DNA of 64,000 nt from contig DAOUKT010000003.1 in assembly GCA_034421015.1 (NCBI GenBank), positions 1-64,000 of the forward strand, in the 5' to 3' direction. Source of the stretch: DAOUJW01 sp034421015. GTDB lineage: Bacteria; Chloroflexota; Dehalococcoidia; Lucifugimonadales; UBA2985. Shown in pieces: positions 48,926-58,618 of this stretch (its first letter is position 1; each line of letters begins with the position of its first letter). The notes beneath the pieces are model-generated. The model had not been told where the DNA came from and did no database searches. It saw nothing but the letters and a program-made list of their open reading frames with translations. Position numbers and translations under genes: made by a program.

Positions 48926-51445
48926 CTACCGGACGTGGTCCGCGTAGTCCATCCCTATGTGGCCCTTGGCCTTCAGGTTATCGTACTCATCCTCCGTGAG
49001 CCTGAGCACCTCGCGGTAGATGAAGTCGTTGTCCTCGCCCAGCCTTACGGCCGGCTTGCGCACCTTGAACTCCATGCCGGACATCTTGAAGGTCAGGCCA
49101 GGGTACAGGTGCGTGCCAATTTCCGGGTGGGTGACCTGCGTCAGGACGCCGCGCTCCCTGACGTGGGGGTCGTTGAGCGCGTGGGCGTCGTGCATCAGGT
49201 ATCCGGCGACTACCCCCGCCCTCTGCAGCTCGTGGAACAGGGCAACGGGCTCCTTGTCGGCGGTCCACTCCCCGATGATCCTATCTACCTCGTCGTGATG
49301 CTCGCGCAGCGCTGCCATGCTCTCGAAGCGCGGGTCGTCAGCCAGCCCCGGCCTGTTCATCAGGCGGCAGAGAGTCGCCCACTGCTCCTGCTTGCCAATG
49401 GAGATGGCGACCCACTCGTCGTCACCAGCGCAGGGGTACGCGCCCTGCACCAGCGCCCACTGGTCGCGGTTGCCGGGGGAGCCGGCCACGCGCCCGTTGA
49501 TGGTGTAGTCCATGAAAAGCTCGCCAAGGTGGGGCAGGAAGTTCTCGCCCAGGGAGATGTCGATGAACGCGCCTCTGCCGGTCTTCTCACGCTGGTGCAG
49601 GGCTATGGTGGCCGCCATAGCGACGGTGACTCCGGTGCAGGCGTCCGCGGGGACTGTGAGGGGCACACCCTCCGGCCCCATGTCCGGGTAGCCCATGACG
49701 GAGGCGTGGCCGTACGCCGCCTCAAAGGAGGTGCCGATGCCCCGGTACGCGGCCCAGGGCCCGGTCTGCCCAAAGCCGGTGATTGATATCATTATCAACC
49801 TGGGGTTCCACTCGCTGACCACGTCGTAGGTGAAGCCGAGGCGGGCTATGGAGCCAACGGCGTTGTTCTCGATGAACAGGTCGCTCATCTCGATCAGCTT
49901 GCGGAAGACATCCTTGCCCTCCGGCGTCCGCAGGTCGACCGTGATGCCGTACTTGTTGCGTCCGTGGGCGTTGAACCCGGCGTAACGGTTCCAGGGCCTT
50001 TCGCCCGGGTCCTTGTCCGGGTACATGGACATTGGCGCGTTGGCCTCGGCCTCCCTGCTGGGCCTGGCGAACTGGCCCCGGCTGGTGGCCGAAAGCTGCT
50101 GCAACGTCTCCACGCGGACCACCTGCGCTCCCAAGTCTCCCAGGAACATGGTGCCGTAAGGCCCCGCCAGCACCACCGTCAGGTCAGCGATGCGGATGTC
50201 CTCCAGGGGAAGCTCCGCGCCGGAAGACCCGCCTGGGGTTGCGGGAGCGACCGCCGATCTCTGACGCGGGGCGGCGGTCTCGTTCAAGACTTCCTCGGTG
50301 TGCTGTCCCAGGAGTGGCGCAGGTCTCCTTATGCGCCACCAATTGTCCTTCGTGAACACCGGCGATCCCGGGTACTTGAGCTTGCCTGCGACCGGGTGGT
50401 CGATCTCGGTGAAGTACTCCCGGAAGTCAAGCTGCGGGTTGTTGTCCACCACCTCGTCTATGGTGTTGTATGGGGTGCACAGAAGCTCGCTGGCCTGGCA
50501 CTCCTGGACAACCTCCTCCTTGGTCCGCTGCATGAGCCAGGGTATCCAGATGGTGGTCTCGAACTCTTCCTTGAATGCGGAGTCCTGCGCGCCTTTGGCA
50601 ACGCCGTATCGGGGGTGCTCGACCAGCTCCGGCCGGCCCAGAGACGCGGCGACGCGAGGGAACCGCTGTCCGCCACCGGCAACGGAGATGTAGCCGTCCT
50701 TGCATGGGTACACCCCGTTGGGATAGCCGATCACACCCGTCCCAAGGCGCCGGCCCCTCATGCCGTTGTACTGGTAGGAGATTATGGTCATCATGCGCCC
50801 GTTGATGGAGCCCATCTGCGTATCGTGTATGGACACGTCGACGTACTGCCCGCCCATGCCCCGGTGTTTCTGTGCGTACCAGGCGAACATCGTTGCCATC
50901 GCCGCGTTGTTCCCTGCCTGGTACTGGACGTGGTTGCCACCAAGCTTCAGGGGGTAGCGGTCCGGCAGGCCGAGCCTGGTCATGCTGTTGCCCATTCCGA
51001 ACAGCGTCAGCTCCGACGCCTTGTAGTCGCGGTATGGGCCGGTCTGCCCGAAGTTGGACACTGAGGTCATCACGAGGCCGGGGTTGATTGCCTTGAGCGC
51101 GTCGTAGTCCAGCCCCAGGCGGGCCATGACTCCCGGCCGGAAGCTCTCCACCAGCACGTCGGCGTCCCTGACCAGGGACTTGACGGCATCGACGCCCTCC
51201 GGCGTCTTGAGGTCAAGGGTGACGCTCCGCTTGTTGGTGTTGAGGAACAGGAAGAGGCCGCTCTTTTCCGGGTGCGGCTCGTCGCCGGGGAAGGGGCCGA
51301 GGGCGCGGGCGTAGTCGCCGGAGCCGGGCCTCTCAACCTTGATGACATCGGCCCCGTAGTCGGCCAGGAGCTTGGTGCAGTACGGCCCAGCTATGCAGTG
51401 GGTCAGGTCTATGATGCGCAGGTCAGACAGAGGTTGCTCTTCCAT
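48926..51445 (-). CDS. Fused double-domain CaiB/BaiF CoA-transferase
   Basis: 839 residues, a paralogue of 42862-45429 with the same two-domain layout: SDLRIIDLTHCIAGPYCTKLLADYGADVIKVERPGSGD at the start, EDIRIADLTVVLAGPYGTMFLGDLGAQVVRVET at about 425, and the shared C-terminal KxKGHIGMDYADHVR. It is probably the last gene of a three-gene operon with the alpha/beta hydrolase (52501) and cyclase (51508), separated by 42 and 62 bases. AGGAGGG precedes ATG 51445. Confidence 0.9.
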   Translation of the reverse strand: MEEQPLSDLRIIDLTHCIAGPYCTKLLADYGADVIKVERPGSGDYARALGPFPGDEPHPEKSGLFLFLNTNKRSVTLDLKTPEGVDAVKSLVRDADVLVESFRPGVMARLGLDYDALKAINPGLVMTSVSNFGQTGPYRDYKASELTLFGMGNSMTRLGLPDRYPLKLGGNHVQYQAGNNAAMATMFAWYAQKHRGMGGQYVDVSIHDTQMGSINGRMMTIISYQYNGMRGRRLGTGVIGYPNGVYPCKDGYISVAGGGQRFPRVAASLGRPELVEHPRYGVAKGAQDSAFKEEFETTIWIPWLMQRTKEEVVQECQASELLCTPYNTIDEVVDNNPQLDFREYFTEIDHPVAGKLKYPGSPVFTKDNWWRIRRPAPLLGQHTEEVLNETAAPRQRSAVAPATPGGSSGAELPLEDIRIADLTVVLAGPYGTMFLGDLGAQVVRVETLQQLSATSRGQFARPSREAEANAPMSMYPDKDPGERPWNRYAGFNAHGRNKYGITVDLRTPEGKDVFRKLIEMSDLFIENNAVGSIARLGFTYDVVSEWNPRLIMISITGFGQTGPWAAYRGIGTSFEAAYGHASVMGYPDMGPEGVPLTVPADACTGVTVAMAATIALHQREKTGRGAFIDISLGENFLPHLGELFMDYTINGRVAGSPGNRDQWALVQGAYPCAGDDEWVAISIGKQEQWATLCRLMNRPGLADDPRFESMAALREHHDEVDRIIGEWTADKEPVALFHELQRAGVVAGYLMHDAHALNDPHVRERGVLTQVTHPEIGTHLYPGLTFKMSGMEFKVRKPAVRLGEDNDFIYREVLRLTEDEYDNLKAKGHIGMDYADHVR

Positions 51446-51507
51446 CGCTTACCCTCCTGCCGGTGATGGCCCGGGAGCAATCGTCTTTGGATTGCCCACA
51501 GGCCCGA

Positions 51508-52458
51508 TTAGAAGACCGCTATGGGATTGACCGGAGAGCCGGTCCCGTAGCGGATGCGCAGGGGAGCGACGGTGAGCAGGAACTCCCATCTCCCCCGCTC
51601 GGCGCAGGCGGCGGCCAGCTCTTCCAGGTTGGCGTTGTCGATGAGCCACAGCCCCAGGTGCGGGATGCCTATCTGGTGAAAGGGCATTCGCAGGTTGGGA
51701 TAGCTGCTGGGCATGGGGTCGCTCACGGTGTCGCCTCCCAGGACCGCCACGCCCCGCTCTCTGACCCAGGGCAGACAGGAGCCGTGAAGGCCCGGCCATC
51801 CGTCGTCTATCGGCCTGGGGCCTTCCTCGTTGCGACGGCGGAAGTGTCCCGTGCGCACGAAAAGGATGTCGCCCTCCCTTACGCTGACACCCTGGGCCTC
51901 CTCAATAGCGTCAAGCTCGGACGGCAGGATGGTCTCTCCCAGGTCCATCCACTTGACACCCCTGTGACGGGGCGCGTCCAGCAGGACGCCGCGGCTGACC
52001 ACGCCGTCCTGGAGCAGCTCTATGGACTCCGCCGTGGCCCCCTCGCTGCTGGTAATCAGCGCCGAGGACTGGCCGTTGTACATCTTGCCGTTCCAGAAGA
52101 TGTGGCAGAGGGAGTCGATGTGGGTGATGCTGAAGCCGTGGAAGGCCAGGCCAATGAAGTCTCCGCTGCCCTGGTTGGGTGGGGGAAAGGTCTCCGGCTG
52201 GTTGGCAAACCCTTCGCCGGAGCGGGTCATGTAGTGTATGGCCACGGAGTTTGAGTCCGGGGCGCGCTCGTAGGTGATGGTCCTGGCGCAGGACACCGAA
52301 ACGCCGTCCTTCACCAGCGCCGCCGCCTGCCTGCGCTGCTCCGGGCCTATGTGGTTTATGGTGCCCAGCTGGTCCTCCGGGCCCCACCGCCCCCAGTTGC
52401 TCAGCGTATTGACGTACTCAAAGACCTCTTCCTCAGAGGGAATCTGCGCCTGGGTCAT
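51508..52458 (-). CDS. Cyclase/kynurenine formamidase-like metal hydrolase
   Basis: 316 residues, cyclase family (PF04199-type). Metal-binding pattern: FHGFSITHIDSLCHIFWNGKMYNG (HxxxxxHxDxxxH). This is followed by GVLLDAPRHRGVKWMDLGETILPSELDAIEEAQGVSVREGDILFVRTGHFRR and GVAVLGGDTVSDPMPSS...FHQIGIPHLGLWLIDNANLEEL. Members hydrolyse formamides, lactones or related bonds. It is the middle gene of a likely catabolic operon. Confidence 0.86.
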   Translation of the reverse strand: MTQAQIPSEEEVFEYVNTLSNWGRWGPEDQLGTINHIGPEQRRQAAALVKDGVSVSCARTITYERAPDSNSVAIHYMTRSGEGFANQPETFPPPNQGSGDFIGLAFHGFSITHIDSLCHIFWNGKMYNGQSSALITSSEGATAESIELLQDGVVSRGVLLDAPRHRGVKWMDLGETILPSELDAIEEAQGVSVREGDILFVRTGHFRRRNEEGPRPIDDGWPGLHGSCLPWVRERGVAVLGGDTVSDPMPSSYPNLRMPFHQIGIPHLGLWLIDNANLEELAAACAERGRWEFLLTVAPLRIRYGTGSPVNPIAVF

Positions 52459-52500
52459 GTCGGCACCTCCTGGTCAGCAATCCTGGTGGAGGGTCAGCGT

Positions 52501-53358
52501 CTACGATACAGCGACTTCGGCCTTCGTCACTCGCTCAAGGAAAGGCAGGTAGATGGCCGCTCTGCGCTCGTGGCCCAGATCGACGAACCGGTCGGCGTCC
52601 TGCAGCCTGAGGCTCTCGGCCTCCTCGGGCGAGAATACGGGCGGGTGCAGCTCCGAGTGGGGCAGAATGCGATGAAGGTTCTCGCCAACGACTCTGGGGT
52701 GGACCTCGTCGTCTCCGGGTATGATGACCATCGGGACGTTGATGCTCCTGAGCTCCTCCTCGGTCGCGCCGATCACGGGCTTGTCCGCCGTGAAGAAGGC
52801 GCGCCACCTGCGCATGACGCTGATGAATTCGCCGACGTCCATCGCCAGGAGCCTGTCGCGGTTGGACGGGTTCTCAGCGATGCGCTCAGCAAAGAAGTCG
52901 CTGTCCGCGACCGCCTGCATTCCGCCGCGCTCCGCCGCCTCAATGAACTGCTCGTAGTAGTTGTAGCCCAGCCTCTCCGCGGCCACCGCGCCGCCGGTGA
53001 CGTGCCACAGCAGCAGGCCCTTGACTGCCTCCGGATGGCGCAGGGCCAGGAGCAGCGACACCCGGCATCCGGCGGAGCCGCCACCCACGTAAGCGGGCGA
53101 AGCGTCCAGACTGTTGAGAAGCTCGTTCAGGTCCTCCGCCCATATCTCCTGCTCCGACAGGTCGCCGCCGATGACCACGTCGGATGCGCCGCAGTTGCGG
53201 CGGTCGTAGATGATGACCCGGTAGCTGGGCGCGAGGCGTTCGGCCAGTCCCCTGACGGCCTCCATGCCACTTCTGCCGCCCGGCGTGAGGACAACCGGCT
53301 CGCCGCTGCCCATCTCCTCGTACTTGATGCTGACGCCGTCGATGAGAATGGAAGGCAT
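52501..53358 (-). CDS. Alpha/beta hydrolase
   Basis: 285 residues from ATG 53358, preceded by AGGAGGT. It has the fold markers VVLTPGG, YRVIIYDRRNCGASD, nucleophile elbow YVGGGSAGCRVS (S95) and MVIIPGDDEVHP (acid). The final His is probably within HSELHPPVFSPEEAESL or LGHERRAAI. It is likely an ester or C-C hydrolase acting before the cyclase and CoA-transferase encoded downstream. The frame is open upstream to 53454, but without a ribosome site. Confidence 0.85.
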   Translation of the reverse strand: MPSILIDGVSIKYEEMGSGEPVVLTPGGRSGMEAVRGLAERLAPSYRVIIYDRRNCGASDVVIGGDLSEQEIWAEDLNELLNSLDASPAYVGGGSAGCRVSLLLALRHPEAVKGLLLWHVTGGAVAAERLGYNYYEQFIEAAERGGMQAVADSDFFAERIAENPSNRDRLLAMDVGEFISVMRRWRAFFTADKPVIGATEEELRSINVPMVIIPGDDEVHPRVVGENLHRILPHSELHPPVFSPEEAESLRLQDADRFVDLGHERRAAIYLPFLERVTKAEVAVS

Positions 53359-53614
53359 GACAACCTCCTGGAAACGACTTGTGGGTTCAATGGGTGGTGC
53401 AGGTACGATAGCAGTATATTTGCAGGCCAATGCTGAGGTCAATACGACACCCATTGTGGTGAGAAGCAGTCCGTAGCAACTAATGTTGGATTCATTGCCT
53501 TTCTGTCACTTAGATATGTCGGGAGAGACTTGTCTCCGAGTAGCGGGGTTTGACAAAAATGTAGTAACTAACTAAAGTAATAATACACGAAAATTGATAA
53601 AGGGAAGTGGCGAT

Positions 53615-54022
53615 ATGGCAATAGACCAAAAGCAAAGGTTCCGTGAAAGAGCCAGCCGGGGCAAATACCAAAGGCTTTACACCTACCTTTGCGGTCTCCC
53701 GACCGAGGAATGGAGGACGTCCTTTAGCGAGATTGAGAGAATACTCGGTTTCTCGTTGCCGAATGCGGCTCGTGATTTTCGGCCGTGGTGGGCAAACCAG
53801 AAAGACGTAAGCAGCCGCGCGCAAGCCCTCGCCTGGAGCGCCGCCGGATGGGAGACTGCAGAGGTCGACATGATTGCAGAGACACTGCTGTTCAGAAGAC
53901 GGAAGGGTGATGACCTCGAACCCCTTCGGAGTCTGGACGAGATATTGCCCCCTCATCCCACGGCAGTATGGCCGGAGGGGCTTAGCCTCAGGCGGGAAGA
54001 TATGTACGAGGACAGGATTTAG
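53615..54022 (+). CDS. Small DNA-binding-like protein, partner of PIN gene
   Basis: 135 residues from ATG 53615. The pattern GKYQRLYTYLCGLPTEEWRTSFSEIERILGFSLPNAARDFRPWWANQ...ALAWSAAGWETAEVD is shared by a family of short proteins of unknown function (I believe named DUF7662). The helix-turn-helix-like IERILGFSLPNAAR suggests DNA or RNA binding. It ends 7 bases before the PIN gene, so an antitoxin role is inferred. The 256-base gap before it shows nothing certain. Confidence 0.68.
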   Translation: MAIDQKQRFRERASRGKYQRLYTYLCGLPTEEWRTSFSEIERILGFSLPNAARDFRPWWANQKDVSSRAQALAWSAAGWETAEVDMIAETLLFRRRKGDDLEPLRSLDEILPPHPTAVWPEGLSLRREDMYEDRI

Positions 54023-54029
54023 TCTGCCC

Positions 54030-54446
54030 ATGTTTGTGGATACAAACGTCCTGATCAACTATCGAATTCCTGGCGCCCCGCATTACGAATTTGCACGGGC
54101 ACGGTTGGACGGCGCTTTTGAGAATAGTGAGGCAGTCAGAATCAGCCGTCAGGTGTTGCGTGAGTATCTGGCAGTGCTCACCAGGCCACAGGCTTGGCGG
54201 ATGGCGGTATCCAGGGAAGAGGCTCTAGAAGACGTGAGCAGAATGGCGCGGCGGCTTCCTGTGCTCGAGGACGGTCCGGAGGTGACCGAGATGTTTATCA
54301 GGCTGTGCCGGGAGGTCCCGGTTGGCGGTCGGCAGATCCATGACGCCAACATCGTTGCAACGATGCTCGCGCATGGCGAGCACAGGCTGCTCACCTTCAA
54401 CACGTCGGACTTTCGCCGATACGGAGAGCGCATTGAGCTGGTTTGA
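54030..54446 (+). CDS. PIN-domain ribonuclease
   Basis: 138 residues. MFVDTNVLINYRI (D4), VLREYLAVLTRPQAW with the middle acidic residue, GGRQIHDANIVATMLAHGEHRLLTFNTSDFRRY with the last acidic residues: a VapC-type PIN fold. It follows the small protein by 7 bases and probably forms a toxin-antitoxin pair with it. Confidence 0.84.
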   Translation: MFVDTNVLINYRIPGAPHYEFARARLDGAFENSEAVRISRQVLREYLAVLTRPQAWRMAVSREEALEDVSRMARRLPVLEDGPEVTEMFIRLCREVPVGGRQIHDANIVATMLAHGEHRLLTFNTSDFRRYGERIELV

Positions 54447-54488
54447 ATCGACTGGAATGGCTAGGCTACTACCGAACGGAGGAGCGTG

Positions 54489-55847
54489 ATGCCGGATATT
54501 GACGACCTGCTTGCGCAGGTGGAGTCCAGCAGAGACGAGATTCTCGCTGTCCACAGGGACCTGGTTGGCATACCATCGGTGAACACGGGGTTTATGCCCA
54601 CGGGCAACGAGACGCCGGTGTGCGAGTACGCCCGGGACCTGCTGGCCCGGGACGGCATCCGCTCCGAGATACTGGAGTCGGCCCCGGGCCGGGGCAACCT
54701 GATTTCCGGCCTGGACGGAGCCTCCGGCAGGCCGGGCCTTATGTTCATGTCCCACACCGACGTTGTGCCCATCGGCGACGAGGGCAAGTGGCGCTTTCCT
54801 CCCTTCAGCGCGACTCTGTCGGGCAGCCGCATCTACGGCCGGGGCGCTTACGACTGCAAGGGGCTGCTCACCGCCCAGCTCATGGCGACGCTCGTGCTTA
54901 AGCGCAACGGCGTGGCCCTCAGGGACAGCCTCATTCTGGCCGCGGGCGCAGACGAGGAGCACGGCGGCAGGTACGGCTTCGGGTGGCTGGCCGATAAACA
55001 CCCTGAGAAGATAACCGCGCCCTATGCGGTGAACGAGGGCGGCGGGGTGCCCATCAAGGTGGGCCAGGGCTTCGTCTATGCGCTGGGTGTGGGGGAGAAA
55101 GGCCGGCTGCAGATAGAGATAGACGTCAAGGGGGCCAGCGCCCACGCCTCCATACCCTGGCGGGGCGACAACGCTCTCTACCCGCTGGCCCAGGTCCTGA
55201 CGCGTCTCCAGGCGTACGAGGCTGAGCGCGATACATCGACTGAACTGTTCAACCACCTGTCTACCCTTGCCATTGAGCACATGGCCGCGCCGGACAACGT
55301 CGATGAGATCATCGCTGAGCTGGAGACGGACAATCCGCCCCTCGCCTCCGTGCTGCGCGCGCTGTCGCGCATGACCGTGACGCCCACGATGGTGCAGGGC
55401 GGCGTCAAGTCGAACAGCGTTCCTGAGACCATTCGCCTCACCTGCGACGTGAGAATCCTGCCACACCAGACCGAGGACTACATGCGGCAGGAGCTTGACC
55501 GCGTGCTTGACGGGATTCCCGGCGTGGAGTACGAGGTAGACTACATGGCGGTCCCCAACTCGTCGCCCTTTGAGACGCCCTTTGCCGAGCATATCAGGGG
55601 AGCGACCGCCCGCGCCCTGGGAATGGACGGCGTTGAGATGGTCCCGTCCCTCAACACCGGCTTCACCGACTCCAGGTTCACCCGCAACCTTGGAGTCGTG
55701 ACCTACGGCTTCAACGCTGCTCACCCGGACGACGACCATTCGCTCACCAACGCCCATGGCACGGACGAGTCCATTGGGGTGGCCAGCCTGATGAACAGCA
55801 CAAAGGTGATGCTGGCGCTGGCCTACGACATGCTGGCAGCCCGGTAG
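54489..55847 (+). CDS. M20-family metallopeptidase / deacetylase
   Basis: 452 residues. Dinuclear zinc ligands and catalytic residues of the M20/ArgE/DapE family are visible: MSHTDVVPIG (H89, D91), RGAYDCKGLL (bridging D122), ADEEHGG (E156, E157). The dimerisation domain starts KASAHAS-like (KGASAHASIPWRGDNALY), and the last ligand is in DDDHSLTNAHGTDESI. It hydrolyses an amide bond of an amino acid or peptide. ATG 54489 is preferred to GTG 54486 for spacing from GGAGG. Confidence 0.87.
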   Translation: MPDIDDLLAQVESSRDEILAVHRDLVGIPSVNTGFMPTGNETPVCEYARDLLARDGIRSEILESAPGRGNLISGLDGASGRPGLMFMSHTDVVPIGDEGKWRFPPFSATLSGSRIYGRGAYDCKGLLTAQLMATLVLKRNGVALRDSLILAAGADEEHGGRYGFGWLADKHPEKITAPYAVNEGGGVPIKVGQGFVYALGVGEKGRLQIEIDVKGASAHASIPWRGDNALYPLAQVLTRLQAYEAERDTSTELFNHLSTLAIEHMAAPDNVDEIIAELETDNPPLASVLRALSRMTVTPTMVQGGVKSNSVPETIRLTCDVRILPHQTEDYMRQELDRVLDGIPGVEYEVDYMAVPNSSPFETPFAEHIRGATARALGMDGVEMVPSLNTGFTDSRFTRNLGVVTYGFNAAHPDDDHSLTNAHGTDESIGVASLMNSTKVMLALAYDMLAAR

Positions 55848-55848
55848 C

Positions 55849-57375
55849 CTACGTCTGCCCGCGCCGAAGGGCCGACCGCAATTCACGCCAGGACGCGTTC
55901 AGCGCGCCCAGCTTCTCGCCGGACGCCTCCACGCCGCCGTACCGCTCCTGAATGTAGGCCTCGGTGATGGCCTGAAGCGCCTCCTCCTCCGACTCCAAGC
56001 CGGCCTCCAGCCTGCCCCGGTACTCGGTGGGCGTCTCCGGCCTCCGGCGGGGGAATCCGACACTGCGGGCCTCCCACAGCAGCCCGCGATAGATGTCCCG
56101 CACGCTGAACACCGCGCCCGTGTCCGAGTCTCTGGCTGTCGAGAGAGGGGGAGATGTGGCCGCTGCCGGGACGCTCGCCTTCTTCCTCCGGAACCTGGCC
56201 AGCAGGTTCGAAAGGAATGAACGAAGATCGGCCTTGAAGCCGTCCCACGTCCACAGCGATTCGCTGACCTCTTCCGTTTCCTCGTCGCGCCGCCTGCCCC
56301 TGCCGTACCTGAGCATGGCTCGCGCAAGGATGAACAACACCAGCAGCACGACCAGGGCAACGAGGCCCCACTTGAGAACCAGCGCCGCTTCTGGCGGGAA
56401 GCCCCGCGTCCCCTGGCCCTCCACAATCTCCTGCACCTCCGCCGGCCCGGGGATGCTCAGCGGCTGAGGCGTCTGCCCCCTTGGAAGAAGGCTTGCCAGG
56501 AACCGGAATAAGTAAATGAGCACAGTGGCAATGATCCCCAGTGGTAAGGCGACCAGGTACACGAACGCCGTGACCAGCAAGTCGGCCGCCAGACTCAGGG
56601 GTTGCAGCAGCGCAGACGCCAGATTGAATGAAAAGACGCTCGCGACCACCAGGGAGACCGCCATTGTGGCGACGACGACGCCCAGCAGCATGGAGAACCA
56701 CCTCCGGCCTACCGCGCCGGACGCCTCGTCCCGCCGCTGCATCTCCTCCCATATCGCCTTCAGGTTGACCAGGCCCATCGATAGCAGCCCCGCGATCAGG
56801 AACCCGGCCACGTAGAAGCCCGTAGACCGGAGGGCGCTGCGGACCTCGTCGCCCCCGTCGATGAAGCCGCTGAGGGCCAGCAGCGAGACCAGGGCCGCCA
56901 GCCCAAAGAGGAACCTGCGATAGATGGCCTCAAAGGAAGGCGTTTCCATCCCGATGGTTATCCCTCGCCACAGTAGGTACACTCCAAATGCCAGGCTGCC
57001 GATTACTGCCGACCGCTGGTCTACTGCGTATGACCACCAGCCGGTGTCCCAGACGGGACGGCCTCCGCCCACCTCTAGTCGCACCACCAGGGCCGTCAGG
57101 ATCAGCAGGGCGGGCAGAGCGACAAGCAGAATTCTGGCGGCAGGCCACCCGCGGGCAATGGCGGCACGCGAGACCAGGATTGCTGCGACCGGAAGGAGGA
57201 TGGCGCTCGCCAGGGTCACCAGCGGCTCGGACCAGTCCACAAACTCCAGGCCGCCAATCCACACGAACCAGGGGTACGCCCACATAGTCTCCATGAGCGC
57301 CGCCAGGAGCGGGATGGCGCGTGCCGAGTCCCATTGCAGCGCCCAGTGGAACCTGGACCGGCGTTCCTCAGCCAC
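55849..57375 (-). CDS. Membrane protein with C-terminal DUF4129-like domain
   Basis: 508 residues: about nine membrane segments over 20-375, then a cytoplasmic or external tail. The tail ends VFSVRDIYRGLLWEARSVGFPRRRPETPTEYRGRLEA...EALQAITEAYIQERYGG, the DUF4129 pattern usually found at the end of transglutaminase-like membrane proteins. No transglutaminase core is present. It starts at GTG 57375, sharing a G with the stop codon of the DUF58 gene (TAGTG). It is the third gene of the MoxR operon. Confidence 0.82.
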   Translation of the reverse strand: MAEERRSRFHWALQWDSARAIPLLAALMETMWAYPWFVWIGGLEFVDWSEPLVTLASAILLPVAAILVSRAAIARGWPAARILLVALPALLILTALVVRLEVGGGRPVWDTGWWSYAVDQRSAVIGSLAFGVYLLWRGITIGMETPSFEAIYRRFLFGLAALVSLLALSGFIDGGDEVRSALRSTGFYVAGFLIAGLLSMGLVNLKAIWEEMQRRDEASGAVGRRWFSMLLGVVVATMAVSLVVASVFSFNLASALLQPLSLAADLLVTAFVYLVALPLGIIATVLIYLFRFLASLLPRGQTPQPLSIPGPAEVQEIVEGQGTRGFPPEAALVLKWGLVALVVLLVLFILARAMLRYGRGRRRDEETEEVSESLWTWDGFKADLRSFLSNLLARFRRKKASVPAAATSPPLSTARDSDTGAVFSVRDIYRGLLWEARSVGFPRRRPETPTEYRGRLEAGLESEEEALQAITEAYIQERYGGVEASGEKLGALNASWRELRSALRRGQT

Positions 57376-58616
57376 TAGAGCGCCCCGTTCTCCGTGCCAT
57401 GCAGCGTCACCGACTCCAGCTCCCGGGTGTACACGTCCTCCGAGACCCGGTACACGGGCAGGCCGTTCAGCGCGTAGTCAAGCTCGCGCTCACCCACCAG
57501 TATCAGCGCAACCCGCCTGCCGGCGCGCCTGAACCGGTTCAAGGTCGCCAGCAGGGACTCGGTTGGCTCTGCGGTGATGACCGCCAGCGTCGCAGAGCCA
57601 TGCAGGTTTCGGGCCTCACGGTTGAGCAGCCGCTCCAGTGGCATTGTGGGCCATCCCTGCACCTGGGCAAGAGCCTCTAGGGTGCGCTGAAGCTGGTCCG
57701 GGTGGTCGGACGGAGGCAGCCTGATCGATCCCTCTGTGTACAGGTAGGGCTCGTTGGCGTACAGGCCGACCCTGTAGCCGCTCTTCAGCGCGTGATTGGC
57801 GATGGACGCGGCTGTCATCACCCCAGTCTCCAGGAGGCTTTCGACGCGTCCCCAGATACGCACTCCGACGGTGCGCGCGTCCAGGAACAGCGCCAGGTCG
57901 ACCGTGGTCGTCGGCTCAAATACGCGGCTCTGCAGTCGCTGGAGGCGTGCGCTCGCCTTCCAGTGGATGCGCTTCAGAGGATCGCCCGGGGCGTACTCGC
58001 GGGTCGATACCACGCGAACTGGGTCTTCGTGCAGGTGTCGCCTCACTCGCAGGTCGCCGAATGGGTCCCTCGACGGGATGCCCAGGTCCTCCAGGGCCAC
58101 AACCTTGGGGTACACCAGCAGGTAGTCGCGCTTCTCCTCCTCCATCTCCCTGTGAAAGAAGCCGAAGAGGTCCCCGGAGCGCACGGTGGCCGGCCCGAAG
58201 GAGAAGTATCCACGCCTGAGACACTGTACCGGAAAACGACGGGTGAGGCGGTGGTACCACATGAGCGACAGGAAGCTGGTGAGGAATGCCCGGCCTGTCT
58301 TGTGCCCCGGCGACGTTCGCGTGGTGAGGAAGGTCAGGTCATCGGGCACGTCGTCCTGGACCTGGACCCAGGGCATTGGCAGGATCTTGGCGTTGGAGAC
58401 GCGCATGTCCAGCGTAATCGTCTCGCCGAAGAAAGCCTTGGTCGCGCTGAGGCGGCGGCTGTACTCCACGCGCTCCAGGGCGTAGCGGGCCCACAGCCGG
58501 GCAACGCCGGAGGCGATGAGGAAGAACATGGCGATGAGCAGGAGCATCGCGTGCTGCAGGGCGACGGCCGCCGCAATGATGCCAAGCGCGATGAACAGCC
58601 AGGCTCTGCCCAGCAC
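57375..58616 (-). CDS. DUF58-domain protein
   Basis: 413 residues. Two N-terminal membrane helices (AWLFIALGIIAAAVALQHAMLLLIAMFFLIAS) precede a DUF58 core with YPKVVALEDL, VRVVSTREYAPGDPLKRIHWKASARLQRLQSRVFEPTTTVDLALFLD, the conserved REYxxGDxxRxIxWkxxAR motif next to a vWA-like fold. The start is GTG 58616, 2 bases after the moxR stop; the frame extends to 58691 inside moxR. MoxR-DUF58 pairs are thought to act in chaperoning or cell-envelope stress. Confidence 0.88.
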   Translation of the reverse strand: MLGRAWLFIALGIIAAAVALQHAMLLLIAMFFLIASGVARLWARYALERVEYSRRLSATKAFFGETITLDMRVSNAKILPMPWVQVQDDVPDDLTFLTTRTSPGHKTGRAFLTSFLSLMWYHRLTRRFPVQCLRRGYFSFGPATVRSGDLFGFFHREMEEEKRDYLLVYPKVVALEDLGIPSRDPFGDLRVRRHLHEDPVRVVSTREYAPGDPLKRIHWKASARLQRLQSRVFEPTTTVDLALFLDARTVGVRIWGRVESLLETGVMTAASIANHALKSGYRVGLYANEPYLYTEGSIRLPPSDHPDQLQRTLEALAQVQGWPTMPLERLLNREARNLHGSATLAVITAEPTESLLATLNRFRRAGRRVALILVGERELDYALNGLPVYRVSEDVYTRELESVTLHGTENGAL

Positions 58617-58618
58617 TG